From the NCBI GenBank assembly GCA_947846985.1, contig CANTUZ010000003.1, positions 58,104,096 through 58,168,095 on the forward strand: DNA of 64,000 nt, read 5' to 3'. Made by a program: the position numbers and the translations under genes. Below, in pieces: positions 1 to 13,960 of this stretch (positions are counted from its first letter, which is position 1; each line of letters starts with the position of its first letter). The notes beneath the pieces are model-generated. The model was given only the letters and a program-made list of their open reading frames with translations, ran no database searches and was not told the origin of the DNA. The DNA comes from Fratercula arctica. Lineage: Eukaryota > Chordata > Aves > Charadriiformes > Alcidae.

Positions 1-999
1 TGTATTACATCGCATTTTTTGTCTTTCAAAGTGTTTGGATTTGAGTTCTGAAGTGGGATCAATGCATTTGAAGCATTCTGTGTGCAGCAGCTAATTGTAC
101 TTACTCCATATGCTCTTTGAGTAGGTTTGAGGCTTTGGGAACTGTATGATCATGTAACGTGGTTCTTGAGCTTTATGGGAAGGAAATCTTTTCTCATGGG
201 TGTGTGAAGTCTGAGAGGTGTAGTTCACCAAATAGACCTGGTGTGGCTTTCTAAAACAAGCGTATTCTGCTGGCGTTCACATTTCAGGAAGAAAACCTAC
301 ATTGCTTTTATACATTGTTCGGACTTATTGTGCAGAGCCAGGAGCCAGCTGTCGTTGCCATGACAGGAAGAAGGTTACATTTAGCCAGTCAGGACTTAGC
401 TTTGGGCAAGGACCATACTGTACATAGTATACAGGGAAGAAAAATGTTAGATCCTAGATGACCCAGATAGCTCAATCCCAGATGGATTAGTTCAAATTCA
501 TATAATTTTTTTTCTGTTCGCTCACTTTCTGATGTGGCACTTTGGATTATTTAAAAAGAAAATCTACAGTCAACCTGCCCTTACGTGCTGTAAAGAAATT
601 AAATCAGAAACGGAGGAGTATTGTGAAGCCGTATTCTCACCACGCTCCAAAAAACCATAAAAAACGGATATGGAATGTGTTTATACTGAGGTACTGGAAT
701 TCTCTTCAAACACAATAATTTCAGTCCTTGCTTGTGTAGTAGAAGAATTCCTAATATTCACAGAATTCAGATATGTGGAAAACAGATGCCAAAATTTAGA
801 TTTGTGTTGCTGAGGAAACTAACAGATTTCTTAGGAAGACTGATTTTAGAACTTATTTTTTAGCTTTTGCCAGTGCTGTCACTGCAAATGTTTTTTCAGA
901 ATCAAATACTGACTATATAATGTGCTGCATAGAAATGTGCAAGTTGCTATAATGGATGATGGCATTATTTTTATAGCTGGGAAGCAAAGCATGGAGAGT

Positions 1000-1011
1000 G
1001 GGGGGGGGGGG
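1000..1011. repeat. Poly-G run (12)
   Basis: Twelve consecutive G on the + strand inside the upstream intron. It is a simple mononucleotide tract, likely polymorphic in length, with no functional signal around it. Confidence 0.9.
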
Positions 1012-4000
1012 AAGCATCTCAGAACTATTTGGGGAAATGTGGGAAAATTATGATTTCCCCCTCCTTTCTCTTTTTTGCCCCCACCTCTTCTCAAAAAAAA
1101 AAGTTATTCTCTCTGTAGGAATAACTTGTGGGAGGAGGATGGAATTCAGGCAGGTATATTCCTTAGTGTTGCCAAAAAGGAATGCCCCTTTATGTCATAA
1201 AATTGTGTTATAGTTTGTAGATAAGCAACTGTGTTAAATTTAGAGTTTTCCAGAAAGAGCCATTTTGAAATAGAGCTCCCTGTATAACTGTTTTATTACT
1301 GCTGTAATTACTGTGGTGGCTCACGAGTATTTTGTGTTTTTTAAAATGGTCTTTTCCTTCAGTTTTATTAATGCTATATTTGGGGAGCAGTGGACATTCT
1401 TTACCTATTTCAGTACTGGAGTTCCCAGTAAAATGCTTTATGATTGGAAGGTAAATATATTTATTAGATATTTGAAATCATAAGAATATCTTTCTAATTG
1501 AATAACTTTCCATAAGATCTACTTGAGGAACTTAAATTTCTGTTAAACCTTTACACTTCATGAGTCTGCCTCTGTACAATCCCAGCACTCCTGTTTTTTC
1601 TCTTCTTGTGGTAAAGCACAAGTGGTCGTCATCCTGGTCTCTGCTGTCCTAATGATAAGTAACAGAATCTAAGCCATTTCCAAAGAATAAAAGTAGATGT
1701 TTATCATACCTGATATGAGTTACTTAAGACATTTAATAAAGGAAGTAGTGCTACTTTATAAATAAAATAAAACATGAACATTAAGAGAAAAAAGTTGTAT
1801 CTTTCCATTAAATTTCACCTTTATCAAATTTGGCTTTAAAAGGTAATCTAAAAATGAAAGCTTAACTGTTGTTAGATTAATACTAAATTTATTTTTAAAT
1901 TATCACCTCTTGCTACTAGACAACTCACATACCATCGTACTTATATGCATTCAACCAACCCATTTGTGTTAGCTGGCCTTTTACCTTCTTAGGAAAGCAG
2001 AATGGTTTGGGACACTGCTATACCTAATCAGAAGAATTTCTCGTTAGGAAAAGGCTGGAGCACCACAGAAGGACACTGTATGGAAGTCTGGACTTGTGAA
2101 GCATATTTAAACCAGAACTAGGAGAAAGGAAGACATTTGTGTCCGAGCCTGTTGACCTGTTCTTTCACTTCGTAAATTAACAAATTTCTTTAAACTTATT
2201 TCTGGCTAAGGATAGGATTTCAAAGTTGGTTGGATTCAAGACTAGCAGACAAATTGTTGGGCTTCTTACTGCTGGTGTTCTGCTTTGTTTTGTTGCTTTT
2301 TCTCTGTAATGGGACAAGTATTGATGATTGAAAGAATAATTTATTCCTACTATATTGTGAGATCATTGTAAGGAAAAAGCTGGAGCATAACCATACATGA
2401 AGAAAAATGTATTTGAGGGAAGTTTTCTTAAGTGTGGTTAAAGTAAGGATATACTTGTTGTTGCTTACCTTACTGAGAACGGTTTGCTGAGTAAAAACAG
2501 ATAGTCATCAATTTAGAAGAGAAAGACAGGTACAGTGTTTTGAATTGTGCCTCATATACTGGTGGCTGATAGTTCAGCTACAGAATAATCATAGTCCTAA
2601 TTCCTTAAACTGTTTGAAAATTAATGACAAAAAATCTTCCCATACAGTGGGAAGCTTTCGCACCTGCATTTGAGAAAGGAACAGAGAGGAGGACAAGATG
2701 CTGAAAAGAATAGTAGTAACCATCTAAGTACTGTCCTACATTCCCTGTCATCTCTGTGTAGGTACTTTTCCATTTCTGTGTCTGTTTCTTTGAATTTCTT
2801 GAGTCCCTTAGGCAGAAAATGAAGTTAAAATCCATTAATGAAGTTGCTACTGAAATTTACTTGCCGATTATCTACTAGTAATAATGATTGGGGGGAAAAA
2901 TTCAGAACAAAAACCTGTATAACCTATTCTTTTTATGTAAAACAGATGGACTTTCTAATGGAAATTCACCTTTCCAGTAATTATGTATAAAGATGATAAT
3001 GGTGACTGCTAAATGAGATTGCAAGTGAGTTGTTGCAGAGTAGATATTAGGATTTAGTTATCTTGCTATGGCAGAGATTTTTCACCACTATATCCAGCTA
3101 CTTGGTGAAATCTTGAGCATTCTGTAAATCATGCTTTAAATACGCTTTTATTTAAGGATTTTTCCCAATTTAACCACAGCAAATTAATTCCTCAGTTTTT
3201 AAATCCAGTACCTATATCTGCAATATTTAATTGTATCCATGATCTTGAAATGGATTTGGTGTAATGGTCACTTTAGAGTTTTTATGATGTGCAGTTTAAT
3301 TCTCTATTCTTATAGAATGGCAGGCTGTAAATATTAATTGGGTGTATGCTTGACTCCATTTGAAGGACGAGGTATTATGAATGCTTGCTAGTTGGCATAG
3401 AAAGTGGCTTAGATGCATTATTTTCATAATCCAGTGGCTATAAAGACAAAAAAAAATATATCAAAACGAGCAGTAAGTTGTTCTTTGAGTAACAAAAACC
3501 TAGACAGGTAAGGCAGAAAGCAGCACTATAAAAATGTGTTGTAATTAGGGCCTTGGCACAGAAACAAGCTAGTGCAGTCTGTTTCAAAAAGTTCTTTGGG
3601 TTTTGGTTCCTGTTTCTGGAGAATCCTGTGCTTCCTGGTGTTTAGAGTCCTCTCTGCATCTCTTTTCTACCTCTTGTATTGCATCTGTTAGGTACATACA
3701 CCTTGGAGTTCTGCCATGTCTTTCCTATAATAGTGTTCAGCCCTGCCTCTGTGGCTCTTATCTGAATCCTACTTGGTTGCATTTTTTGTTGTCTGTCACT
3801 CCTTCCTCTTTTTCTGATCCTTCCTTCCACTTGGCTTTTTACTCAGCGATGGGATTTCCTCAAAGCTTTTCCTTTCTCTGGCTTGGGCAGGTGCCTCTTT
3901 TTTCTTGTGGAGGTGGTAGGAGGGAGAGCCAGGTTCCTTGCTCTGAGTGCTTGACCATAACAGTCTCCAATAAACCCAGTTCTGCTGGAACGTGACATCC

Positions 4001-4149
4001 TTAATTTCTCTGGAGTGATGGAGTGTTCATAATCTGTTCATAAATTGAGTTAACGTGCTCTGCAGTAAAGAAATCTGGAAGTTAACTCTATAGCTCTTAA
4101 CAAGCTGCTGCTGCGGATATCTGAACTGTGACCTCCCTGCTGCCCGTCT

Positions 4150-4173
4150 CCCCCCCCCCCCCCCCCCACCCCC
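4150..4173. repeat. Poly-C run (18) plus C5
   Basis: Eighteen C in a row, one A, then five C. On the - strand this is a long G tract. Length is likely unstable between individuals and prone to sequencing error. Confidence 0.9.
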
Positions 4174-7100
4174 GACTTCTGGCAAAATTTATGCAGAAAA
4201 AGTTGAATGCTAAGCTCAAAGGCTACAGCATGTGCTAGGTTTCAGCTCCTTTCTTCAAATTCTCTACTATGATAGAGGTATTAAAATGTTCACTATTGAT
4301 CTGAGATTCAGAAGGGGTTTAATCATCTTGCTTAAGCATCTGAAAACCTCATTAATATGGTATATAGCTTAGACTACAAAAACTCACTAAGTCTTTTTTT
4401 TTTTAAGTGTGAAAATATGGAAAAATATAATGAAGCATTCATTTGGCACCTTTTCCTAATCAGTGTTATGGTCTAATTTAATCTTTCAAGGTATCCTTTA
4501 CCTCGAATAAGGGTACCAGCGTTAGTCTAAAATTCAGGCATGGGTTCATGTTCAAGGAATTGCTCTGTGTTCAAAGAAACATCGGTCTATGTCAGGAAAT
4601 AAATTGTTTTAAATAATCAGCTGAAAATAATTATTTTTTTTCTTTAAAGAAAGAGTCTATCAGAGTTTTGGCTAAATACAAAATGAAAAATATAAATTGG
4701 ATACTGAAAAAAGACAAAGATTTTAATAAAAAGTTGATTAGGATGGTCAAAATGTTTCGATGTGTGACTGTTTCAGAACTTGTGTTTACAATTTATTTAT
4801 TTTTTTTTTAAATGGTAGCACAAGACTTGCTTCAGAGCTTCAGACTGCTGAGCTGATCAAACCCACTGTGCTTTCTTCATCAGTAACAAAACCCAAGAAG
4901 GGACAGTGGAGTCTTGAAGTGAGGAACTATATTGTCAGCAAATGTGGAGTTTGGGGCTCAAGTTCCCAAACGTGAGGGCTTATGGCAACTTTAATGGAGA
5001 GGAACAAGCTAGGTAGCTATAACAAATCCTTTTGCCCTGAAGTTTTGGTTCTAGAATCAGCAATGGAAATAGAAAGAAACACCTTTGTACTGTTGAAATA
5101 TATTTTTTTGATGTGCCCTAAAAAGATGTATCTTAGTGGAGTGGCATCCGTGCAGCAGGAAAAGCTGGATGGCTCCTGTGATTCAAAAGAAAACTTCTAC
5201 ATGCTCCAAGACTATCATTCTGGTTTGATTGCCTTGGACCTTGCTGTGCCTTTGAACTTGGGGCACCTTCTAAAAATGGGGTGCAAGGTTAACAGTAATA
5301 TCCTTCTAGGCATGAGATTCTTCAGATGAATCACCTAAAAATAATGCCTTTACCAAATTGTTTCTTTTCTAAATTAGTGCACGTAACGTGTCCAGTCTGT
5401 GGCTTTTACCCTACTCAAGTCGTTCTTAGATACTTGAGACTTTCGCTCCCCTCCCCTGTATCTTTGGGAAGTAGCCTCACAGAAATTGTTTCAGATGCAG
5501 TGAGAAACTGTTATGTCCCAAAAGGAGGAATTCTGATTTAAGAATGCCATTTTAAAGTTCTTCTAAAGCTTTTATTGACCTTTTATTTTTGTATGCCAAA
5601 AAGCATAGAATAGGACAAGCTGAGTAAGGAGAAGAGGTCTCAAAATAAGACCTTCTAAAGAAACTGCCAGGACTCCATTCATTCAAGTGACTTTTTTGGT
5701 AAAAGGGTGGTCGTGTTTCCACCTAGGCTATCATATTTGCCCAGGTGAAGGTAGAGAACTAACAGAGCTGTGCTGCTGCTGTTTCCACCAGCAGGGTACA
5801 GGAATGGAAAACACATATTAAATGTACATCATCAAGCTATCCTCATACAGAGGAAGGTTGGGAAGTGTAGTAAGAGGCCATTTTGCCTGTGTTTGTAGTT
5901 TTATGAAGTTTGCAGTCAAAAATACTTGTTATCAAAAGTGGAGACAGTTTCTAAAGGTGAGTATAAAGAGGTAGCACAAAGATACAGGAAAAGTGTCAGA
6001 AAGGCAAAAGGGGAGTAAAGTCAGTAACAACCAACAAGGAACAGTGGAAGACAACAGGACAGGCTCTGTTAGAGGTCAGAAGAAGAAAGAGAAGCTGAAG
6101 GCATACTGTGTAATTGGGAAATGAGAGGTAAGGATTCAACACTGTTTTGATCTCAGAGGAGAACTTGCACGTTTCTTGCCAGCTGATAGGAAGTGCAGGT
6201 CAGAAGAGGGAAAGTAGAAATTAAAAAGAAAAATCTGTCAGTCTACCATACTGTATCCATATCTGTTTATCTGGTATTCTACTCTAATAGAAATCTGTCT
6301 GTTCTATCGTTAGAAGCTATTCTCTGTCTGGAAGGACATGGAGCAAACTGCTAAATGATCAAATTGTAAGAATTGGAGCTGGCAGGGGGTGGGTTTTATG
6401 GCCCTTTAAGACTCAAAACAGGCAACAAAGTATTTCAAGAGCAAATCAAGTGTAACAAAACTGATGTCCTTCATTGAAAGAGTAACTGTCTTGGTGGACA
6501 AGAAGAATCAGATGTGCTGAATTTTGTCTATGGTAGAGATCTTCATACTGTCCTGCATAGGATTCTTTCTATATAAATTTTAGAAATAAAGTCTAGATGA
6601 AATTTCCACAAAGTCAATGAGCAACTTTTTGGAAAGGCACTACGGTGGCAAACGGTAAGTGAACAAGTAGGACCTTGCAGAGTCTGATTGTGGGCTCAAG
6701 AAAAAGGGAATGTGCTTAACTCAGAAGCTGATGCTGAGTTGGGGGACTTTGCAAGCACTTGGTTTGATTTTGTGTATTTATTATATACTTTAAATAGCCT
6801 TAGCAAATTTTGGGAACAAATACAAAATACACAATGAATGGAAAGGGGGCTAACTAGTGAATGGTACAGTAAAAGAGGACTTGATTATTATCAATGAACA
6901 GGTTGAGTCAGCATCGTGGTATCATGAAAAAAGATGGAAATTCTTTGAGATGCGTTGTAAGAAGAGTCATTACATAAACCAAGAGAAGCGACATTCTGCA
7001 ATACCTAGTGGTGATGAGGGCTCAGTTCACTGTCCAGTTTTTGACACCTTGTGTGGAAACTCAAGGAGAAGGCATAAAACAGAGAAGTCTAGAAGACATT

Positions 7101-10100
7101 ATCTATAATGAAATATTTAAGAAATATACATGTTTGGCCTAAGAGATGGAAGGCACATAGTTCTTAAAATACTTCAGTATTTTTTCTTATAATGTAATAG
7201 AAAAAAGCAACTAGATGCATGAGGCTTATATAATGCAAAATCACTGAAGATAATGTAGGGTTATTTGCTATGGAAGTGCTATAATTTCATTCAAATGCAG
7301 CAGGACCTTCTCCCCACCCCCCAAATGGGAAATTATACTTGTTGATGTAGTATTTTTAGTTCAATTATACTTCATTGAAATTATACTTCAATGAAAATCG
7401 AAGTAATTTTTTCCAGGGCAACCCCAATGGTAGTTGCATCCTTTTCGTGGTACATATGAACATGTTTTCTGTTTGTGTCCCTTAAAGGGACCCCATACAT
7501 TAAAAGATACAAGGATATTAAAAGATTTAACTGGGTTAGAACCCAAGTTTGAGCAGTCCAGTTGAAGTCTGAAAAATCACTGTGAGACCAGGACATCTTT
7601 AGAGCATTTAGGTCAGATAAAGCTGATTAAATCCAAGGACATTTGACCTTGCCCTGTTGCTTATTTCCAGAAAAAAAAATTGTTAATAAACAGAAAGACT
7701 GGGACTTTCGGGTTTGATTGTGCAATTTAGGATTGTGGGTAAAATCCTGACTCCATGGAAAGTCAGCAAGACTGTTTTCATTAATTTTGTTTGCATCAGC
7801 TTTCACCCTTGGATTTTGAGATTAATTTTCCTCAGAGAGCTAGGATTTGCTGTCCCTGTGAACTTGAACTTCCCTGCAAATGTTTGGAAGGAAATCCCCA
7901 TAGAAAACCAGCATTGTAAGTATAATGGGCTGGCCAGTAATCTCCCTTCTCCACCAGAGAAGAGGGAAGTTGCCTTTGAGATTCTACTGGAGCCCATTTT
8001 AAAATAAAATAGATACAGTGCACTATTTGAACTTCTTGAAAGGTGGGAAATACTGGGTTTAGTCAATGTGCATTTTTTATGCATGAATGTTTCATTAGAA
8101 AAAAGAATGATTTTCTTCTAATCAATTCACCTTGACTAGTTTAAGTAGTTTTCTTTGGATTATGTACATATTCAGGAATAATAAGATCTTGTAAAAGAAG
8201 AAAATCTGAAATATTGTTATTTTAGGAAATTCAATGCGTCAGTGCTTCTAGCAGTATAGAAACCTACACCTGTATAAAGTTTGGACTTCATTAGTGTTTT
8301 TTGATAATTATGCACTTAAATTTGAGTATGAGTATCAAATGGAAATCACTGGTTTATTAATGAACGTGTTATTAATGAACGCATTATATGCTTTATTGGA
8401 TAAAAAGCTAAACAGGGCTAATGACCTACATTTTTGTTCACAATTTAAGTCTATCTTAACCAGAGTATTGTCAGAAGTGGACATAATGCTGTGCTTTGTA
8501 AGACCCATGGATTTTTAGGACTAAGAATATTACAGGCCTGCTGGTGATGATGTCACTGGAAGTACAGAGTATTAAAATATATTTATCTTTCTGAGTGATG
8601 GTAACTAAAATCAGCTATAGGGGACTTTTAATAACAAAAACTTACTATGGTGTTTTTCTCCCCTAAAAAGTATTGTCACATGTAGACCTGTACTAGTACT
8701 ACAAGTTAGTTATTTCAGCATTTCATGCAGCATATGATAACATGTTCTACAGAAAATAAGTTTTCATTGTAAATATGGAAGCTTTTTAAATGTGATCTCT
8801 GAATGACAAGAAATTCCTCCCTGTGTTCTGGATTTAGCAATCATCCATGCCTCTGTAAAGCTTTAAATAGTGTAAGCACAGTTGTGCTATGCCCTCAAAA
8901 GGACATCTTTCCAGCTTAGTTCGAAATCAGAATGCAAAAAGCAAAAATTTCTTAACTCAAACTGATGTGTCATGAGTGCTTTAAAGTCACAATCGTTTAA
9001 CGAGTTTCTTTCAAACAACATAATTGTAAAAAAAAAAAAAAAATTATTCCATATTGCACATTAAACAACTTTTATTGTCTATTTGTGCTTCAGCATTTAA
9101 GTACACTAGTATCTTGTAATGCACTATTTATTTAATCAAAAATACTGCGTCAAGTAGTATTGGCCTTGAGGTCAAAATCAGTATTATTGATTGCTGGGAG
9201 CCACACAGTAATCTGTGCTTCCACGTGCAGATCATAGGACCTGGCCCAGCATCCCAGGAGCATTGCAGGGGCTGGTTTAGATCCAACACAGGCAAATGTC
9301 TGTACTTCATCTGGGTCCAGTGGACTGCTCCTAAGCTGCTGTTTCTTTGGTATTCACCAGTTCATTCTCATAAGAGACGCTTAGGAGCTTCACACCCAAA
9401 TTCCCTCATTCTCAGCTATGGCTCCCATCCTTCTACCTTCTTCTTAAGGAGAGTTTTCTGAAGTCCAGTTGTTTCAATGGTCGAGTTTACAGTGGTGTCC
9501 CACAAATACTTTTATTGATTTATGGATTGGGTGAGGATGTTACAGATGGGAACTTCTTAAGCTAGATTTGCTGCCAAATCTAGCATATTGTGTAATTACA
9601 CCTTTGCTAGCACAGCTATGCTGTCAGTAATTTGAATACCTTGCTAGGTAGGAGGCTTTCTGGTTGCCCCTTTGAAAATGTGTAGTTTGTAGGCTGTGTA
9701 AATATGTCTGCTGACCTGGCAGAAATTGTAATTGTGGGTGATATTTCTAACAATTTGACCTCAAATAAAAGTCATGGATCTTCTAGTAGCCTGTCATCCA
9801 GCCCCATGCTTGTCCAACATGAAAGTCAGGGGGACAACTTAAAACACAGTTGTGCAGGTGAGTGTGACTTGGAAATGTAGTTTCATTCACATATTGGAAA
9901 ACAGTTTATTTTTACTTTCCTTTTATGCCTGTCCAAAAGTAATAATTTAGAGGTTTTTTCACTTCTGTGGTTTGGTTTGATTGTGATTACACAAGAACAG
10001 ATAAACTGAGAAAAAGGTACCACTTTTATATGTTCAGCTTTCAGAGTATAGCTCAGCTTGGGAGTATTAAAAGGACAAAATTGAACTTTAATTTAGCCTA

Positions 10101-10870
10101 ATCAGTCCTTTAGTTACTGGAAAAATGAATGCTGATGTCCTAAAATAAAAGCAAGCAAGAAAACAAAACCCCAAACGGCACCACTTGTACCAAATGAGGT
10201 AGTTGGAAACTATTTTTATGCAACAAACTTCAAGATATATAAATCTAGCACTGGGAGTTAGATTTTCAAACTTCGAAACAGCAAGAGCTGTGAGATACGA
10301 TGGAGCATGTTCAGAATAGCATCACATCGCTTTAACAGACCTCAAAGCAATGGTTGATCTTATTTCTACCACGTGCCAAGCTCTAATGACAGAGCTGCCA
10401 TTGCTTAAGTAAATGTGCAGATTTTATATTCGATTGTAGAATATCTGCAGCACTTGTAGAGAGACTTTTTGTTATTACAGGAATTATAAAAAATTGAGGA
10501 AAATGCTAAAGATAACTTGTCCAGGTTTTACCATCCTGCACCAGTAGTCACAGTTGCTTTAAAGTATTCTTTATAAACTATTAGGGGATATGAGAGTATA
10601 AGAGTTTTGAGATCAAGAGATCAAGATAGCTGTCAACATTTCAGAATTAGGGTTGGGTGGGGTTTTTTTTTTATTCAAATTGACTATGGATGCTACTTGT
10701 AATTAACTGTCTTTTTGCTACTTGTTATTTTAGGAGAATGAGAAAGGAAAAAAGTTGTTTAAGTGTGTTAATATAAATTTGAAACTTGCTATAGGTTGCC
10801 ATCAAGGACAGTTCTGTGCATACACCATAGCTCACGTGAAAAATTTAACACCTTCTATTTCCATGTTTAG

Positions 10871-11029
10871 ATATTGCAAATGGCTCCAGTTCAGGCGGAT
10901 ACCGCCCCCCTCCCAGAACAAAAGAAGTGATCATCAATGGACAGACAGTGAAACTAAAATACTGTTTTACTTGCAAGATTTTCCGCCCACCTCGTGCCTC
11001 ACATTGCAGCCTTTGTGATAACTGCGTAG
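10871..11029 (+). CDS. ZDHHC14: ZDHHC14 coding exon: first half of the DHHC cysteine-rich domain
   Basis: This 159-bp exon starts in phase with two bases completing an Asp codon (G|AT) and ends with the first base of a Glu codon (G|AA), so 52 full codons lie between. It encodes [18 protein letters not shown], then [20 protein letters not shown], then [12 protein letters not shown]. The Cys and His residues ([12 protein letters not shown]) are the first zinc ligands of the DHHC cysteine-rich domain, which faces the cytosol between membrane spans 2 and 3. The PPPRTKE and [13 protein letters not shown] stretches are typical of the ZDHHC9/14/18 subgroup. The acceptor TTTAG is preceded by a modest pyrimidine tract; the donor G|GTGAGT is strong. 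The exon is followed by a 12.1-kb intron. Confidence 0.95.
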
Positions 11030-13890
11030 GTGAGTAAAAAAAGGGATGGCATATGTTCAATTTAGTAGCTTATATGTTGTAACGAATACTTTTTATATGA
11101 GAGAGAAAAGAATCAGAGTTAGTGACAAGAATTACTCTTGAGGTCACTTGCTGTGTTCATCCTTCTTTCCTACAAGGTCTGTTAATGTTAAGAATTTTAG
11201 AGGAGGCAGATTTGGGCTAACAGTTGTTGGTAATCTAGGAAGGAAGAATATCTTCTGACGCATACATCTTTCCTCAGCAGCTCAGCAAGATGAAGAACAC
11301 ACCTAATTTGAATAGGGCTGCATATTTTGTGCGATGAACTTCTCAGTGCAAGGAACCAAGCTTTACAGGAGTCTCAGAATTGTTTCTTTCACCAAGCTAA
11401 ATTGAGGGCAAGGAGCTGCTTCTCTGGTTCATTACAGGCTAAGCGTAAGGCACAATTCAAATGTTTAGGGCTTGCACTGTGACCAGAATATACACTCTAG
11501 GCGATTCTTACGTTTGAACAGTTTTAAGACTGAAAATTTTAAAGTCAGAATCCATACGAAATTACTGGGCAAGCATGCTATTTTGAGAGTAAGTAGTAGT
11601 TTTCAGGACCTAAGGATATTTTGTAATGGTAGGGCTTTTTTTCCTCTGAACATCTCGTCTTTTTTCTTGAGTATTTTCTTTGGAGGGCAGACAAGGTGAT
11701 TAAGATATGCTTGGATTTGAAAGCAAACCAAAAAACCTCACCAATCAAATCTGAGTAGTTTTCTAGTTAATTAGATCACATTTAGAGTTTAGTGCAGCTG
11801 ATTAGCACACTGTTGAGCCCTGGATCTTATGCATTCAAGAAAATAATGTAGAAAGATGTCTCCAGCTGAGAAATGTAATTGCAGCATTCAGCAGTGATAT
11901 TTTTAGATATAAAGCAGTCATTGGCAGAATTACAGTTTCGTGTTTAGATGATACTCATTTAATGAGTACGCTTACATCAGAATGAAAAGTTTGGCCTTTT
12001 GGCCCTATATAATCAATTGGTAGCTGTAGATGGTTCCTTCGGTAAATAAGTTGTGAAAGCCATTGAACTTGTCAAGTAGGAATGTTTATGAATTGCAGCT
12101 GGCACATTTTCAGAAAAATATTGTATCAAATGTGTAACCTGGACATTAGAGTGTTGTGGTATTTCTCAGCAAACCTGATAATGTGAAAATGCAGTTGTTG
12201 ACCAGTGCAGTAATAAAAGTTACAGGCTGTTGTCTTCACCGACAATGCGTAAATAAGAGCAACTCCCACACACGTATCCTGAAGCTTTTTTTTTTAAAAT
12301 AATGTTTCAGTTTTTTTGATAAACTGATATGGAGGATTTTTCTACAGGTTATTCTGTAATCTAATTGTGTCCTTTTCATACTAAATTTGGAAAGTCTACT
12401 CTGTGAAACATACAATTAGTGATGGTGGATAAACAACTTAAACGATCTTTGTCTTCTGATTGTCTGGGATGAAGCAACAGGTGTGAATTATTATGAATGT
12501 ATATCAGAAAAAAAGTGAGCAAATGACTCATATAAGTGATAATTGTATCCAAGAAGATTAGTCCTTTCTGCTCATAAAATAGGTATGATCATTGTAATTT
12601 CGTCTTGCACGTTTTTCAATTTGAAGTTATTTGTATCAAAATAATTCCATCCATTTATTGAAATGAACTTGCTGTGGTTTTTCCGCTCAGCTTTTATAAT
12701 GGGAATTACAATAAACTATGACTTTTTCAGGGTACATTTTGTACCTGATTCGGTACAGATACTTCTCATATAAATATTCAGGTGTATTGAATGCAAAAAG
12801 TGAAGTCTACAACTACCTGCAACTAGTTTGTTGTGGAAAAATAGGTGTCGAGAAAATGGGATTGCTCATGTACTTGTGGAAAACTAACAGTCTAAGATTG
12901 TACACTTAATCAGAATGTTACGCAGTTTACCTCCACTCTTAAGTAAGGATTGTCTGTATGATGATGCTTTTATTTAATTTCACTTTGTGAATAAATCTTG
13001 TAATAGCAGTGAGTGTTCTTGTGCCACTATCAGTTGCTAGTTCCTTACTGATGTAACAAACCAATACAAAAATATTCCTACTTCACACGCATATGGGTAT
13101 TTAAGTAACTTATGATTGCAACTCGCTACCAATATGGCTATTAGTTCCTTTTTACCATGTAGTTCCATGAAGCTTTTGCTGCATAAACTAACTACAGAGA
13201 CTATGTGATACAGGAATTGAGTCTTTTCTTCAAACCAGCGCTCACCGCTCAGAAAAACCAGTATGCTACTTTTACCTAAAGGTGTTTTGTGATCCTGGAC
13301 AAATGAATGCAGAGTGAAAGAGAGGTTCTTTCATTCTGTATTTTCTATTGATGCTTTTCATTCTGTGAGGAATACTTAGCAGCATTTTAAATATGTAAGT
13401 ACGTACAAAAAATTATTCATTGTTGGTTTTTCCCCCCTTTTGAATTAATCCTAACTTTCTAGTTGTCTAGTAAGCATATCTGTTACTTGATCTTGTTTCT
13501 GATTTTCATTTCATCGCTATTTTTTTAATAAATGTCTATGTAGTATATTTAGCTAAAAATATGAAGAAATAGCTTTAAAAAAAAAACCCAAACAGTTCTA
13601 CCCATAGTAATGCTTCTACTCCTTTAGCTTTACAATATTTTCATAGTAATATCCAGAAAAATCTGGATGTAATACCTTCAAAAATTTGGTTGAATAAGTG
13701 TTCCCTGAGGCAAATATCTTGGGTGTTTTCCTAACTTGCTTTCTTTAACTGCTTTTGTGAATGGCAGTTGGAAGTTAGCCCCTCAAGGGTTTTATGTGTA
13801 CTATTATGTTGCTTAAAAATTATAAATTAATTTAAAATAATGTACACATAAGCACAAGAGATACAGACTTAAAAGAACATCCACAGCAGG

Positions 13891-13960
13891 CACAAATTCT
13901 GAGCTAGTTATTGCTGGGTTTTGACACAAATTCTGAGCTAGTTATTGCTGGGTTTTGACA
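13891..13960. repeat. Exact 34-bp tandem duplication (2 copies)
   Basis: The unit at 13891-13924 (starting CACAAATTCTGAGC, ending GGGTTTTGA) is repeated without a mismatch at 13925-13958, and the next two bases also continue the period. Perfect identity suggests a recent event or a copy-number polymorphism. Confidence 0.95.

Larger units (their letters stand above)
1..10870 (+). other. ZDHHC14: ZDHHC14 upstream intron (3' end only)
   Basis: The sequence is AT-rich and shows no exon resembling the upstream ZDHHC14 coding region (second membrane span and DPG motif). The intron ends in a weak pyrimidine tract and TTTAG at 10870. It contains a G12 run at 1000-1011 and a C18 run at 4150-4167. The reading frames at 3603-3995 and 4982-5329 have no recognisable domain and no splice context. 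No LINE or LTR of useful length was recognised by eye. Confidence 0.8.

Noticed and set aside
3603..3995. 130-codon open frame in the upstream intron
   Set aside because: No recognisable domain; the composition (Ser/Leu/Cys-rich from pyrimidine-rich DNA) and lack of splice context indicate chance.
4760..5329. Adjacent 71- and 115-codon frames on the + strand, considered as an extra exon or retrogene
   Set aside because: A stop separates them, no protein family was recognised, and they do not fit between known ZDHHC14 exons.
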